Positions 53,301 through 61,694 of a stretch of 64,000 nucleotides of DNA are shown one piece after another (position 1 is the stretch's first letter; each line of letters begins with the position of its first letter). The position numbers and the translations under genes are program-made. Below the pieces are notes generated by a model. The model worked only from the letters and a program-made list of their open reading frames with translations, ran no database searches and was not told where the DNA came from. This stretch comes from Chlorogloeopsis sp038404745 (GTDB taxonomy: Bacteria; Cyanobacteriota; Cyanobacteriia; Cyanobacteriales; Nostocaceae), in NCBI RefSeq assembly GCF_038404745.2, contig NZ_JAYKTT020000079.1, positions 35,182 through 99,181 of the forward strand. Direction: 5' to 3'.

Positions 53301-55995
53301 CGGTAATGTCTTCTAAATATTGACCGGGGGTGGTGGGGTTGGGGTTAATTTTGAAAATTGCGAGTTTGTCGTTTTGGCGATCGCTAGCAACGGCAATATC
53401 TATTGATTGACCATCCAATTTAAAACCGTATTGCAAATCGATGTTGTTGTAGCGAATACCACCAGGATTTATTTCCTGCAATAGGTTTCCAGACAAGTTA
53501 TAAACCCGCAATCCGGCATTTTTAACTGCTGTTAGTACCAGACTTTTAGCGGAATCAGTCGCATTTATATAGATAGCTGGATCGTCAGCATCCGCACGTT
53601 GACTTGTGGGCAGTGTTTCATCGTCCAGTAGATCGGGACGGGTTTCAACTCTGGGAGCGGCGGTGGGAACTACGTCTGCATCCAAAGCTAGGATTTGGGT
53701 AAATTGGGTTTGGCTGAAGTTATTGTCACTCACCAAAACTATCGATTGTCTGCCATCTGGTAATTTGGGGCCGAAGGCAATACCCTCAATGTTATCTGTA
53801 CCAGTGGGTAAGTTCAGGGAATCGAGATTCAATAACAGCCGCTTTTGGGCAGGTTGAATTGCTGCTAGTTGAGTTTCGCTCAAATTATCGAGAGAGTCGA
53901 TGGTGCTAATGTCAGTTGCACCTTGAAGCGAAATTTCGTAGATTTTGATCGTATTGCCTGTGCCGGGAACTCCAGAGGAGAAAGAACGCTCTAGCGCCAG
54001 TAAAGTCCCGCGGTTGTCAATTGCCAGTAAATCTACTAAGCCATTAGTATTAAATCCATCTGCTGGGTTTGGCGGTACAGCAACCGGATCGGTAATGTAG
54101 AGGTATTCCTTTTCTGGCTGTCCGGTAACTAAATTGTATTGCAGAATGCGAGAGCGGGTGCCTGTCGTGGTAGAGGCAACTGCCCCGTCTTGGAAGAGGG
54201 CGTTTTCGGTAGCTGTAAATAGAGTTTTCTGGTTGGGTGTGATGGTGAGGCTTTCAAAGGCTAGGTTGTTGCGAACACCTGATGTCTGCGTATCGCCTGC
54301 ATCGATAACGCCATTACCGTTGGTATCCTCTACTACTGGCAAAAACTTTTTGGGTACGGGCAGAGAACGCACTTCCTCTCCGGTAGCCACGGAAAACTCT
54401 TTAATGAAAGGATCGCTGACTCGTCCTGCACTAGGATTTACTTCGCCCTCGGAGGAGACGAAAACTGTACCGTTGTTGGTGAGGGCAATACCTTCAGGAT
54501 CAAGGCTGTTGAGTGCAAAGAAGTTGCCACTACTATCTTTGAGGGGCGTAACATTGGTAAAAGTTACTCCCGCTGTGGCAATGTTAGCTAAATCGACAGT
54601 GAAAGTATAAAAGCGGGCAGGAGCAAATTGAGAGCGATCGTCTGAAATAGCGTAGAACTGATTTGTAGCAGCATCGTAGGTAATGCCCGATAGTCCACCC
54701 AAAGCAGTCGGTGTTCCATTTACACTTCCTGCTGCACCAGGGGGAATAAAGCCTGTAGGGAAAGTAGTTTGTCCCTGAAATTCGGCGCTGGGAATAGTCT
54801 TACCTGGTTGCGTTGCTCCTAACTGCACATCTACCCGCACCAGACGGTGATCTGAACTGGGAAAACCACCGGGAAGATTAGGATCGAAAGTGCCTACTAA
54901 GGGAAATAAAGGATCGGTATTGAGGGGCCAAAATACTCCTGAATCAGCAATTGTCAAGTCAACAGAAGGTAACACGTAATCTGTTCGCAGGTTCCCAGGA
55001 GTCGAATCAGCAAAATCTGCGGTGTCAAAGCTGGGATTACCCTTTTGATTGAGGTTTGCACCACCCTGTAAAATTGCCTGTTGAGGAGCGCCGGGACTGG
55101 TGGGGATGAAATTAGTATTGATATTGGGGTTCTGCAAAAGTTGCAGAATAGCATTGTTATAACTGTCACCATCAAATGGATCGGCATTTTGGTCGCCCAT
55201 AATCACAAAGCGCGAGCCGGCAGCTAGTCCACCTTGTTTGCCACCATCATCATAAATGTAATCTCCGTTACCAGGAGTGATGTAATCTGCCCAAAAGCGA
55301 ATCTCATCGTGGTTGCGCTTGCCGTTGCGGTCTTCCTGACCATCGAACACTGGTGGTGTAGGATGGCTAACAAGGACGTGAATTGTCTCTCCGTTCACCT
55401 GTATGGGTACATCCCAGTGGCTCTTGGAGGAAAGCCGCAAAATATTTTGTTCCTCTGGCGAGTACCAAGGTTCAGAAGAGCCAGGAGTGGCAATGGTAGG
55501 TAGCAAAGATCCAGGCATATCCTTCCAGAGGAAATTTTGGAAGGTGCGGACATTGGCAGTATCGATAGGATGTTTGGAGAGCAGCACCATGCCAAATTGT
55601 CCGGGGAAATTGCCAAAACCAAAGGCATCGTCGCCGTATCCTGGTGTTTCTGGAGTGGTGACTACTGTGCCGTTGTTGTTTAAATCAAATCCCGAAGCAA
55701 TACCAGTATTGGAGGGAGCAATGTAAACATAGGGGTAGCTCACGGGAGTTGCACCATTTTGACTAACACCAAGATAATTTTCCAAGAAAAGTTGGACTGG
55801 TTGCAAAGGATTTTCTTGGATGTAGTCAAACTCGTTGATCAGTAGAATATCCGGGTTGGTACGTTGGATAATTTCGGCAACAGCTTTTGCCTGAGCATTA
55901 TCGGGGGTAGATAAATCGGTTACTAACTGACCTTCAGTATTGCGGTTGAGGGAAGCATTAAACTGAGCAAAACGAATTGTGCTAGAAGTTTCCAT
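47377..55995 (-). CDS. Giant multidomain phosphatase/phytase/glycerophosphodiesterase
   Basis: About 2,872 residues from the ATG at 55995 (METSSTIRFAQFNASLNRN); 32 upstream codons are not family-like. Domains: (1) endonuclease/exonuclease/phosphatase, about 1-390 (VIMGDQNADPFDGDS, SSDHRLVRV); (2) phytase-type esterase-like propeller, 400-770 (GGLSGITYDAATNQFYAISD); (3) 3-phytase, 780-1110 (ADADDPAIYINATDS); (4) a second esterase-like propeller, 1165-1570; (5) a third, 1580-2680, into which two GDPD domains are inserted at about 1760 and 2135 (IGHRGASGELPEHTL; IGHRGASGLRPEHTL); (6) DUF4114, about 2700-2872 (FEDVLGGGDKDYNDFV). There is no signal peptide; DUF4114 and size suggest type I secretion. 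It would free phosphate from phytate, glycerophosphodiesters and possibly nucleic acid. The upstream Pho-box-like site supports this. Confidence 0.9.
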   Translation of the reverse strand: METSSTIRFAQFNASLNRNTEGQLVTDLSTPDNAQAKAVAEIIQRTNPDILLINEFDYIQENPLQPVQLFLENYLGVSQNGATPVSYPYVYIAPSNTGIASGFDLNNNGTVVTTPETPGYGDDAFGFGNFPGQFGMVLLSKHPIDTANVRTFQNFLWKDMPGSLLPTIATPGSSEPWYSPEEQNILRLSSKSHWDVPIQVNGETIHVLVSHPTPPVFDGQEDRNGKRNHDEIRFWADYITPGNGDYIYDDGGKQGGLAAGSRFVIMGDQNADPFDGDSYNNAILQLLQNPNINTNFIPTSPGAPQQAILQGGANLNQKGNPSFDTADFADSTPGNLRTDYVLPSVDLTIADSGVFWPLNTDPLFPLVGTFDPNLPGGFPSSDHRLVRVDVQLGATQPGKTIPSAEFQGQTTFPTGFIPPGAAGSVNGTPTALGGLSGITYDAATNQFYAISDDRSQFAPARFYTFTVDLANIATAGVTFTNVTPLKDSSGNFFALNSLDPEGIALTNNGTVFVSSEGEVNPSAGRVSDPFIKEFSVATGEEVRSLPVPKKFLPVVEDTNGNGVIDAGDTQTSGVRNNLAFESLTITPNQKTLFTATENALFQDGAVASTTTGTRSRILQYNLVTGQPEKEYLYITDPVAVPPNPADGFNTNGLVDLLAIDNRGTLLALERSFSSGVPGTGNTIKIYEISLQGATDISTIDSLDNLSETQLAAIQPAQKRLLLNLDSLNLPTGTDNIEGIAFGPKLPDGRQSIVLVSDNNFSQTQFTQILALDADVVPTAAPRVETRPDLLDDETLPTSQRADADDPAIYINATDSAKSLVLTAVKNAGLRVYNLSGNLLQEINPGGIRYNNIDLQYGFKLDGQSIDIAVASDRQNDKLAIFKINPNPTTPGQYLEDITDSSIGTLFQAAPFSPPYEPSSRSAYGVAMYRSPITNDYYVFVNRRETPDVAQFKLIDQGNGKIGAERVREFTIPTADGVDPQTEGMVADQETGFLYIGQENVGIWKFQAEPNGGTTGKLIDKVKALGGNYLSDDVEGLTIYYGKNGTGYLLASSQGDNTFVAYTREGNNEYIGRFGVGNNGAIDSVQESDGADVINVPLGPKFPFGLFVTQDGSNEPAVTVDGENINTNFKLVPWENIAKAFPEQLTIDTSSYNPRTPVAQPKLTTYEFNNLPKLGTTSSGQDILLGGFSGLYFQGLSANGNLKFVTHTDRGPNGESIGANRPFPLPDFQPEVVSFELNRTTGEIRITKRTGLFRQDGKTPLTGLPNLQAAANGTAYTDEIPVDLANKTLQNDPLGADLEGIIVAPNGDLWMVDEYRPAIYHFDSNGKLIDRFIPEGDATNASKNGGTFYGTPVLPAVYAQRRNNRGFEAVALDGTKLYAFIQSAIDNPDVSNDATSRNSRNLRILEFDTVTKQVTGEYLYILEGLPGTDKIGDAVALGNGKFVVVERDDEGDNTANKLIYQIDLAGATNINNPAFLGTLPADKTIEQLTTEELAVAKINPVSKSLIANAAQLGYTGVEKLEGLALVAPNTLALLNDNDFGVTETQANPDGSIDIKVASLPEKLGILELPNNLEVASPPKVTLKGFASLPADTFAEGPPSGSAITGNTNGRTVPFAKQPVQGFSGVQFADDNSFWFLSDNGFGAKNNSADYLLRIYRIDPSFRGAEVGGDGSAKVLDFIQLSDPDRKVPFEIVNGNTSDRLLTGADFDVESIAIAADGTIWIGDEFGPYLLHFDATGKLLDAPIPTPNTVNLNTLDGKPPIVIGHRGASGELPEHTLGAYKLAIERGADFIEPDLVSTKDGVLIARHEPNLIATTDVADRPEFSDRKTTKIVDGKAEEGFFASDFTLAEIKTLRAKMPQSFRTQAFNGVYEIPTFEEIIELVKQVEKDTGRKIGIYPETKHPTFHDHLGLSLEEPLLATLEKTGFTDPSRIYIQSFEASNLKELNQKTDIPLVQLLDAVDVKDDGTLIETQPYDFVVNGDSRTYADLRSPQGLQEIATYADGIGPWKRMIVSVKAVDTNGDGQPDDINGDGVINDADKTLTEPTSLVEDAHDAGLLVHPYTFRDEERYLASDYDGDPAQEYKQFINLGVDGYFTDFPGTGDVARDQITAEIVRSPDHPDVLKKTEFQTLDGNAPIVIGHRGASGLRPEHTLAAYKLAIADGADFIEPDLVATKDGVLVARHENALAILNADGTVNTTDTSTDIYLRPEFSDRKTTKIIDGRSVTGWFTEDLTLAELKTLNAIERLPNLRSTKFDNDNLKVPTLTEIIDLVKQVEQETGRKIGIYPETKHPTYFANIGINLGEKLVDTLVANNFTDPKRVFIQSFEVGNLKELKNDLMPKAGIDLPLVQLFGGLTGKPYDFIVSGDSRTYGDLTQPAELAKIAEYATGIGPNKRLIVPADTVDRDSDGKPDDLDGDGTITDADRVLGTPTSLVKDAHAAGLLVHPYTFRNEGIFLASDYNGDPQKEFEQFINLGVDGYFTDFPGTGDLVRDRFVGEPVVSNLARSRGFEGLAISPDKQTLYPLLEGTVFGDPTGSLRIYEFDVVSEQYKGLFGYYQLENPNHAIGDFTAVNHNEYLVIERDNNQGAEARFKKIYKVDLSKKDANGFVAKEEIVDLLNIQDPNDLNQDGSSKFTFPFQTIEDVLVLDAKTLLVANDNNYPFSVGRPPDIDNNEFIILELDKPLNLLTPTPDIPDNEDKNNPFHDLGKSWQEKLEKKLIDLRDVTQQVKVEFVVNTKAAFKNFVGFYQVTDEMGGIDINGDRTADIFPGQDGYTQAALGGRIPDVDLTVSNQATYTGIFQPGSIYAPFIIANGKPEAILDGKTNNDPAVYFPFLGANPDKMDHVHLLDNNIFCFEDVLGGGDKDYNDFVVKVNLSIT

Positions 55996-56183
55996 CTTGA
56001 TTATGAGTTGTTGACCGCTAATTACTAGCTGGGATGCAAGCGAAGATAGCAAACTTACGCTTCTGTTTTTCCTTCCGTGGGAATGGGACAAGTTTAATTA
56101 ACTACCGTGGCTGGAAGTTAACCAGAGAGCGCTGTATGCTTTTTGGTATAAATTTGTATTCAGTAAAAGAAAATACCTCAAAA

Positions 56184-56213
56184 ATATTAAGAATTAGCTA
56201 GCAAAAGGTTAAG
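56184..56213 (-). promoter_or_regulatory. Pho-box-like triple repeat
   Basis: On the minus strand: CTTAACCT, TTT, GCTAGCTA, ATT, CTTAATAT. The cyanobacterial Pho box is three 8-bp units (consensus PyTTAAPyPy with T or A) spaced by 3 bp. Unit 1 matches 8 of 8, unit 3 about 7, unit 2 about 5. It lies 189 bases before the start of the giant phosphatase gene on the right strand for SphR/PhoB binding. Confidence 0.55.
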
Positions 56214-56304
56214 AACGAGGATTATTTGCTAGGCAAAATTTAAGTAAAAAATACACAAGTTTGTGATTATGAATCACGGTATGATGAGAAAATATATCCT
56301 CAAA

Positions 56305-56637
56305 TTATAGTTCCTTAGATTTTTTCGCTACACCGATGAGGAGCTCAACTTGTATCGATACATCAGGAAAGGCTAGGGTTGAAATAGTGCCTGTGGTGAG
56401 TGTCAGTTCAGTTGTGTGTTGCCCATTTTTGAGTTCACGAAATACTTTTAGTTGCGGTGTTTTCAGGTTGACAACCCAATATTCAGTAATGTCTGCCTCA
56501 GCGTAAATTTCTTTTTTCTCACCTAAATATTTGCTGAGAGTGGCATTGGAGAATTCAATCACCCAGAAAATATCTTCAGGGTAAGGATGGTGTTCTAGGT
56601 AAACTTCACCTAAGGTTTTGACAAAGCAATGTCGCAA
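56305..56637 (-). pseudogene. Uma2-family fragment, N-terminus lost
   Basis: 110 codons of the C-terminal half of a Uma2 (DUF820) protein: PEDIFWVIEFSNATLSK, GEKKEIYAEADITEYWVV and NLKTPQLKVFRE. The usual first 90 residues are missing; the frame begins MRHCFVKTLGEVYLEHH, where the original start has been cut away. It is likely dead. Confidence 0.75.
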
Positions 56638-57016
56638 GTCGAGAAACCCGCAAAGGCATAGTGGCTCCCCTTTCTAAGGGGTTGGGGGATCTGAGTGCGT
56701 AAGTCCCAATACCTACCCATTGAGAGTCAAGAGAATATTATGTATGATTATTGAAAATAATTTTTATTTGCTCAACCACTTTATTGCTGTGGAAAAATCG
56801 GAGAAGTAACACAACCCGACCGCCTACGGCACCTCACGCCAGTCCGCACAACGGGGGAAACCCCTGCAAGCGGCTGCCTCTCCTTGATAAGGGGAGGTTG
56901 GGAGGGGTTAAACATATATCACTCAAAAACTGAATTGGCATAATACATTCTCAGAAAATCCACTGCGATAAAACTCCCATATAGCTGTTTCAAATATATC
57001 AAGATAAAACTTAAAA
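56638..57016. other. Intergenic repeats before the second iron cassette
   Basis: Contains GTGGCTCCCCTTTCTAAGGGG and the piece CGCACAACGGGGGAAACCCC (about 56848-56870), both dispersed repeats. ATTATTGAAAATAAT at 56746-56760 is a palindrome-like AT site that could bind a Fur-type regulator. No gene. Confidence 0.4.
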
Positions 57017-58039
57017 ATGCATATACTAACAGAAGAAGAATATGACCAGTTGTGTGAAGAAAGTATCAAAACAAATGGTAAACGATTATTAAATCATGAT
57101 GGTTTTGATGAGATTTGTCAATGGGAAAATCAATTTGCTACAGGATTATTTTACGAAGTTGAACTACGTCCCGGACTAAGACTGATAATTGCAGATGCAA
57201 TACATCATCAAGAGTTAAAAGTTTGGTCTCACCACGAACAATCCTATCCATTAATTTCTAAGTTTCATATTTCTGGGAATTTACGAACAATCACCCCAAG
57301 AATTAAAGAAATCGCAGATGATTATATTGAGAAAGTAGGAAAAAACTATTTGTTTTATTTACCTAATGTAGATGAAATTCATAATTTTTCAGATGGAGAG
57401 TATGAATCAGTGGTAGTTATTCATATAGATATTGATGTATTTAAAACTTTCAGTCAAGGCTTTGAATATTTACCAACTTCCTTACAAGCGTTAATCAAGA
57501 AAAATTCTCCACCCAGGTTTCATTATACTGTTGGAAAAATTACACCAGCAATGTTTGTGGTTTTGCAGCAAATTCTTGAACCCCCTTTTCAGGGAATGAT
57601 GAAGCGGATGTATCTAGAAAGTAGAGTTTTAGAATTATTGGCACTGCAATTAAATCAGTTTTTGCATCAAGAACAAGCTATTCGAGCAGTTGCAAATTTA
57701 AGACCTGTAGATATTGAAAAAACCTATTATGCTAGAGATATTTTAATTCGTCGAATCGAGAATCCACCCTCACTAATTGATTTAGCAAAATTAGTCGGTT
57801 TTGGCGTTCGCAAACTGCGTTACTGTTTTCAAGAAGTATTTGGAACTACGGTATTTGGATATTTACACGATTATCGCATGGAGCAAGCAAAAATGATGTT
57901 AGCTGAAAGTAAGATGCAAGTTGCAGAAGTAGCGAACGCTGTTGGCTATTCACATTTGGGTTATTTTGCCAAGGCTTTTAAAGAAAAATTTGGAGTTTCA
58001 CCGAAAGAATTCCAATGTGGTAAAAAGTCGCTTAAATAA
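57017..58039 (+). CDS. AraC-family regulator of the second iron cassette
   Basis: A 340-residue paralogue of the first cassette's regulator. It shares the layout: ligand part (LFYEVELRPGLRLIIAD, SDGEYESVVVIHID), then AraC helix-turn-helix units SLIDLAKLVGFGVRKLRY and MQVAEVANAVGYSHLGYFAK, ending EKFGVSPKEF. It probably senses a ferric siderophore and drives the receptor gene. That gene is now about 1 kb away because toxin-antitoxin genes lie between them on the other strand. Confidence 0.9.
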   Translation: MHILTEEEYDQLCEESIKTNGKRLLNHDGFDEICQWENQFATGLFYEVELRPGLRLIIADAIHHQELKVWSHHEQSYPLISKFHISGNLRTITPRIKEIADDYIEKVGKNYLFYLPNVDEIHNFSDGEYESVVVIHIDIDVFKTFSQGFEYLPTSLQALIKKNSPPRFHYTVGKITPAMFVVLQQILEPPFQGMMKRMYLESRVLELLALQLNQFLHQEQAIRAVANLRPVDIEKTYYARDILIRRIENPPSLIDLAKLVGFGVRKLRYCFQEVFGTTVFGYLHDYRMEQAKMMLAESKMQVAEVANAVGYSHLGYFAKAFKEKFGVSPKEFQCGKKSLK

Positions 58040-58075
58040 TATCATGAGGGGATTTAAGCAGATTGTGTTACTTTA

Positions 58076-58339
58076 CTATTCTTCTCGATAAACTTCTCTA
58101 CGATGACCTATTCTGACTACAGTTATTAATAAAATATCATCACAAATATTGTATAAAATACGATAATTACCTACTCTAACTCGATAGCGGTTTTCGCCGT
58201 TCTTAAGTTTTACAACGCCACTAGGACGTGGGTCGTTTGCAAGTTCATCAATTTTCCTTTGGATGCGTTCTTGCAGTTCTAGAGAAAGTTTATTAAATTG
58301 CTTCAATGCACCCTTAGAAAATTCAACTTTATAAATCAT
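58076..58339 (-). CDS. RelE/ParE-type toxin
   Basis: An 87-residue protein of the RelE fold: KVEFSKGALKQFNKLSLELQ, then PSGVVKLKNGENRYRVRVG, NYRILYNI, and the end IGHRREVYREE. RelE-type toxins cut mRNA in the ribosome. The gene overlaps its antitoxin gene by 4 bases (ATGA). Confidence 0.92.
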   Translation of the reverse strand: MIYKVEFSKGALKQFNKLSLELQERIQRKIDELANDPRPSGVVKLKNGENRYRVRVGNYRILYNICDDILLITVVRIGHRREVYREE

Positions 58340-58560
58340 GCAATATTTCTTTTCATATTCCGTTTAATCTCTTCCCAAGGAATAGTACCGTTTTCTGCTA
58401 TATCTTTTAATCCTTCTTCAAATTCTCTTTCATCCTCTTTATCTTCTTGATTACGAATTTTGAGTAGTTCTAAAATTTCTTGTAAAGTGTCATCATAAGC
58501 ATTTTCTAACTCAGCATAAATTGCCTTGAGTAATGCTTGTTTATCTATTGTATGTTCCAT
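58336..58560 (-). CDS. Antitoxin of the RelE-type pair
   Basis: A 74-residue acidic protein (start MEHTIDKQALLKAIYAEL, middle EDKEDEREFEEGLKDIAENG). The C-terminal helix should cover the toxin; the N-terminal part may bind operator DNA. The four-base overlap with the toxin and the shared strand make a standard two-gene operon. Confidence 0.85.
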   Translation of the reverse strand: MEHTIDKQALLKAIYAELENAYDDTLQEILELLKIRNQEDKEDEREFEEGLKDIAENGTIPWEEIKRNMKRNIA

Positions 58561-58647
58561 ATTTAAACCTCGTCGTCGAGAGAAGTTACTTTTGTCTTTA
58601 ATTTCACGCTCACAAAAAGCTTAAAGCTTAGATTCATCTTGGTAACT

Positions 58648-58860
58648 TTACTTAGCTAATTTACGCCATTCTTGTCCAAGACAAACTGTTTCATCAAAAG
58701 TAGGGTCGTTTTCAAAGCTACCCGCAACTTTTAACCACCAGGGTTCTTTTCTCTTGAGGGACTCAGCTAATGTTTGTTTAATCTTTGCTAGTTCTTTTTC
58801 TAAAATTGCAACTCGCATTTCTAGTTGTTGAGAATATTCTTCAAGCTGCTGATTAGTCAT
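58648..58860 (-). CDS. Orphan VapB-like antitoxin
   Basis: A 70-residue protein of a cyanobacterial antitoxin type, with a coiled start (QLEEYSQQLEMRVAILEKEL) and the hallmark WWLKVAGSFENDPTFDE, ending GQEWRKL. The usual PIN-domain toxin gene is not next to it; instead the RelE pair follows. The start at 58860 (MTNQQLEEYSQQ) fits the family; 22 upstream codons do not. Confidence 0.7.
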   Translation of the reverse strand: MTNQQLEEYSQQLEMRVAILEKELAKIKQTLAESLKRKEPWWLKVAGSFENDPTFDETVCLGQEWRKLAK

Positions 58861-59078
58861 TTGTGGTGGATAGCAAACTCTCTTAGAATTATACCGCTTT
58901 TTACGCAAGTAACCTTCGTCCAACATGATTAGAACACAAGTCAGTATTTTATATTTTTGCTAAAAAGCCACTTAAGTGATATAAAAATGCACTTCTACAG
59001 ATAGACGGAACTAGATCAAACCTCGTAATCTAACTCTACGGGGGTATTTGAGAATCTTTATCTACAGGTGTAGGAGTT

Positions 59079-61694
59079 ATGCAAAAATTTTTAGTGGCTT
59101 TTGGGCGGTTAAATTGGCAGTTATGGATTGTAGCTTTGTTATTAGTTACATCGCAACCAGTTTGGGCTGATACAAAACCAGAAAATGATGCAGAGATTCC
59201 CCACTTGAGCGAAATCGAACTTCCTGCAACTAGCGCTCGAATGTTGGTACAGTCATCAACTAATTCCCCTATTTCCCAAGAGGATGTTGTAACAATTACG
59301 GGTGTGAAAGCTAATCCCACAGATAAAGGTGTAGAGGTGATTTTACAAACCACTCAGGGGGAACAACTGCAAATCACCAATCGTAGTGCTGAGAATAACT
59401 TTATTGTTGATATTCCTAATGCCCAGCTGCGTTTACCCAATGGAGATGCTTTCATATTTCGCTCGGAAAAACCAGTGGAGGGAATTACTGAAATAACGGT
59501 TACGAATGTTGATGCGAATACTGTGCGGTTGACGGTAATCGCAGAGAAGGCTTTACCAACGGTTGAGTTATTTGATGATAATGTAGGTCTGGTTTTTGGT
59601 ATAACTTCTGCCGCAACTGCAATGCAGCCTCCACTGCAACCAGAACCAGAGCAGCCCACAACTGATACACAGCAACAGCAACCAGCAGCGCAGCAGGATG
59701 AGCCGATTGAGTTGGTGGTTACGGGGGAACAAGATAGCTATAACGTACCAAATGCAAGTACAGCGACGCGGACGAATACACCATTGCGGGATATTCCCCA
59801 GTCGATTCAGGTTGTACCCCAGGAAGTATTGCGTGACCAAAATGTCATTCGCTTGGAAGAAGCTCTGAGAAACGTTCCTGGTATAACTACAAACGTCTCT
59901 TCGCTCTACTTTGCCAACCTTTTTAACATTCGAGGCTTCACAGCCGATCAGAGTAATTTTCTCAGGAACGGATTGAGAGATCGTCTTGCAGGAAATGCAC
60001 TTGCAACTGATTTCTCTAATGTCGAAAGAGTCGAAGTACTCTTAGGTCCGGCTTCCGTTCTTTACGGTGGTGCTGCTCCAGGTGGAATCATTAACGTGGT
60101 AACGAAACAACCCCTGCAAGATCCATTTTATGCTATTGATGCCACCATTGGTAACTATGACTTCTATCGAGGTGGAATCGATTTATCTGGACCACTCAAT
60201 GACTCTAGGACGGTTCTCTATCGCCTAAATGCATCCTATTTAGATCGGGGTAGCTTTGTCGATTTCTATGAAGACCAGAAGTTTACCATTTCGCCAACTG
60301 TAAGTTTTGAAATTGGTCAACGCACGCTTCTAACATTAGAAGCACAATATACAGATACAAACTATACCCCTTATTTTGGTATACCCGCCGTTGGCACCGT
60401 GCTTCTCAACCCAAATGGACGCATATCGCGTAACCGCTTTCCTGGAGATCCTGAAGGTCGCGCTGATAGAGTGTTCGGCAGAATTGGATATCGATTAGAA
60501 CATCAATTCAGTGACAACTGGTCGCTACAAAATTCATTTCAGGTAGGGTTATTATCTGATGATACTAATGAAAGGTATTTCATCCCGACAGGTCTTCGCC
60601 CCGATAACCGAACCCTAGAGGGTATAAACTATGCCAGTTCTGGCAACTGGGAGACCTATGACTTGTCAACAGACCTAATCGGGAAATTTTCAACTGGCTC
60701 AATTGAGCATCAGTTAGTTCTTGGTCTATCGCTAAATAGGTACGATTATAGATATCAAGACAGATACGGAAATGCTGCCCCGATAGATCTATTTGACCCA
60801 GTTTATGGACAGCCCGGAGACCCTCTTAACATTGAGAGTACTTTTCGCAACACAGTAGATTCGATTGGGATTTATGTCCAAGATACAGTGACGCTGACAG
60901 ATAATCTAAAATTATTGCTGGGCGGACGGTTTGACCTATTTAGGCAGATATTACAAGACGAAGACCAGTCGGGTGATGCCTTTAGCCCCCGTTTAGGCAT
61001 TGTGTATCAGCCTATCCAGCCGATTTCACTCTATGCCAGCTACAGCAGATCATTTAACCCAGCACTTGGAGTTGCTTTTGATGGAAGCCAATTTCAGCCT
61101 GAACGGGGTACCCAGTATGAAGTTGGAGTCAAGGCAGACTTAAATGAGCAATTGTCTGCGACCCTCGCTTTTTACGACTTGACCCGCTCTAATGTCTTAA
61201 CGGCTGACACTAGACCCGGCGTACCACCAGGATTTTCAAATCAAACTGGGGAACAGCGCAGCTGGGGTGTTGAACTTACCGTTCAAGGGGAGATTTTGCC
61301 AGGATGGAACATTATTGCGGGGTATGCTTACACCGATGCTCAAATTACTGAAGACAATACCCTGCCTAAAGGTAATCGTTTGAGAAATATCCCTAAAAAT
61401 GCCATAAACCTATGGACAACCTACGAGATTCAATCAGGAGATTTTCAAGGCTTAGGATTTGGGCTGGGATTATTCTTTGCAGGGGAGCGGCAAGGTGATT
61501 TAGGCAATACATTCCAACTTCCGAGCTATTTGCGAACAGATGCAGCAGTTTTCTATAAACGCGATCGGTTTCGTGCTGCCCTCAACTTTAGGAATCTATT
61601 CAACGTAGATTATTTTGAAAGTGCTGCAAGTAGATTACGAGTTTATCCTGGAGAACCATTCACAGTACAGGGTACGATTTCATGGGAGTTTTAA
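59079..61694 (+). CDS. TonB-dependent siderophore receptor with AMIN domain (copy 2)
   Basis: An 871-residue receptor with a signal peptide (residues 1-30, ending QPVWA), AMIN domain (about 68-170: TITGVKANPTDKGVEV), a glutamine-rich linker, TonB box (IELVVTG near 208), plug (TPLRDIPQSIQVVPQEVL; RVEVLLGPASVLYGG) and barrel ending VQGTISWEF. It is a clear paralogue of the receptor in cassette 1, so the two may take up different siderophores. Its stop overlaps the next gene by 13 bases. Confidence 0.95.
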   Translation: MQKFLVAFGRLNWQLWIVALLLVTSQPVWADTKPENDAEIPHLSEIELPATSARMLVQSSTNSPISQEDVVTITGVKANPTDKGVEVILQTTQGEQLQITNRSAENNFIVDIPNAQLRLPNGDAFIFRSEKPVEGITEITVTNVDANTVRLTVIAEKALPTVELFDDNVGLVFGITSAATAMQPPLQPEPEQPTTDTQQQQPAAQQDEPIELVVTGEQDSYNVPNASTATRTNTPLRDIPQSIQVVPQEVLRDQNVIRLEEALRNVPGITTNVSSLYFANLFNIRGFTADQSNFLRNGLRDRLAGNALATDFSNVERVEVLLGPASVLYGGAAPGGIINVVTKQPLQDPFYAIDATIGNYDFYRGGIDLSGPLNDSRTVLYRLNASYLDRGSFVDFYEDQKFTISPTVSFEIGQRTLLTLEAQYTDTNYTPYFGIPAVGTVLLNPNGRISRNRFPGDPEGRADRVFGRIGYRLEHQFSDNWSLQNSFQVGLLSDDTNERYFIPTGLRPDNRTLEGINYASSGNWETYDLSTDLIGKFSTGSIEHQLVLGLSLNRYDYRYQDRYGNAAPIDLFDPVYGQPGDPLNIESTFRNTVDSIGIYVQDTVTLTDNLKLLLGGRFDLFRQILQDEDQSGDAFSPRLGIVYQPIQPISLYASYSRSFNPALGVAFDGSQFQPERGTQYEVGVKADLNEQLSATLAFYDLTRSNVLTADTRPGVPPGFSNQTGEQRSWGVELTVQGEILPGWNIIAGYAYTDAQITEDNTLPKGNRLRNIPKNAINLWTTYEIQSGDFQGLGFGLGLFFAGERQGDLGNTFQLPSYLRTDAAVFYKRDRFRAALNFRNLFNVDYFESAASRLRVYPGEPFTVQGTISWEF

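Noticed and set aside
47635..55726. Many plus- and minus-strand frames of 60-160 codons over the giant gene
   Set aside because: They are shadows of a long GC-balanced gene with a fully supported frame; none shows a domain or start signal.
56751..56933. Plus-strand frame of 60 codons
   Set aside because: It runs through dispersed repeat DNA (GGGGGAAACCCC type) and has no protein character.
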